From Bacteroidota bacterium (GTDB lineage Bacteria; Bacteroidota; Bacteroidia; Palsa-965): a stretch of 32,450 bases of DNA. Where the stretch lies: assembly GCA_021299855.1 (NCBI GenBank), contig JAJTEY010000022.1, positions 1 through 32,450 of the forward strand. Reading direction: 5' to 3'. Positions 32,388-32,450 of the stretch are shown here, in pieces (position 1 is the first letter of the stretch; every line of letters starts with the position of its first letter). The notes under the pieces were generated by a model. That model saw only the letters and a list, made by a program, of their open reading frames with translations, searched no databases and had not been told where the DNA came from. The position numbers and the translations under genes are program-made.

Positions 32388-32450
32388 ATGGCCACGGTTT
32401 ACATTCTATATTCAACCCAAGCGGATAGATATTATATCGGATCATCGAAG
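32388..32450 (+). CDS. GIY-YIG family protein, 5' end only (cut by window edge)
   Basis: Twenty-one codons from ATG 32388 to the window edge read MATVYILYSTQADRYYIGSSK. The VYILYS then YYIGSS spacing is the GIY-YIG nuclease core: the first motif (here VYI) and second motif (YYIG) are about ten residues apart. Small stand-alone GIY-YIG proteins of about 80-100 residues are frequent next to tRNA and rRNA genes in Bacteroidota and are often annotated as putative endonucleases. Here the start codon directly follows the tRNA-Leu terminator. The catalytic arginine and glutamate lie beyond the window, so activity cannot be judged. Confidence 0.75.
   Translation, partial: MATVYILYSTQADRYYIGSSK

Noticed and set aside
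1-32450. CRISPR array, prophage or insertion sequence
   Set aside because: No regularly spaced repeats, transposase or phage structural genes were seen.

Overview
The window looks like a chromosomal segment of a Bacteroidota bacterium. The evidence is a secreted protein with a type IX secretion (Por) C-terminal sorting domain, a eukaryote-like class Ia ribonucleotide reductase, a MutS-like membrane ATPase, DUF3109 and GlyQS-type glycyl-tRNA synthetase, and several promoters of the Bacteroidota form TAnnTTTG placed very close to start codons. I cannot place it below phylum level with confidence; a Chitinophagales/Sphingobacteriales-like or related lineage is a guess.

Region 1 (1-4020) holds sulfur amino-acid genes: a PLP-dependent trans-sulfuration enzyme (metZ-like) in tandem with an OsmC-family protein, read divergently from metX, then a CutA-like protein. 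It also holds two decayed genes: the signal-peptide end of a propeller-type sensor protein directly after metZ, and a VOC/glyoxalase-family pseudogene with in-frame stops and frameshifts. Region 2 (4053-8452) is nrdB-nrdA with a terminator hairpin after it and a second hairpin in the nrdB leader, followed by a DUF3109 protein. Region 3 (8725-15310) holds glyS, a MutS-like membrane ATPase (convergent with glyS, overlapping stops), a T9SS-sorted secreted protein, a CPBP-family membrane protease, a probable free-standing structured small RNA with its own promoter and terminator, and an AraC-type regulator.

Region 4 (15319-28840) is the most striking part: ten tightly packed minus-strand genes forming one apparent operon devoted to Ser/Thr phosphorylation. 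In transcription order they are zinc-ribbon-FHA, vWA-TM-FHA, PP2C phosphatase-TM, Ser/Thr kinase, FHA-polytopic membrane protein, FHA-TM-M48 metalloprotease, LEA14/WHy-like membrane-anchored protein, FHA-FHA-ABC exporter, kinase-TM-TPR-TonB fusion, and kinase-TM-extracytoplasmic domain. Most junctions are 1-4 bp overlaps or gaps below 35 bp. Three kinases, one phosphatase and six FHA domains in five proteins share this locus. Many of the proteins put a cytoplasmic phospho-signalling domain on one side of the inner membrane and a different effector or sensor domain on the other. Short T-x-I/V motifs recur in the cytoplasmic linkers and are candidate phosphothreonine docking sites. I infer an envelope-sensing or envelope-remodelling circuit; the signal and the output are not known.

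Region 5 (28945-32450) is housekeeping: prs-rplY-pth on the minus strand, a heme-copper oxidase subunit III gene, tRNA-Leu(CAA) with a good promoter and terminator, and the first 21 codons of a GIY-YIG family protein cut by the window edge.
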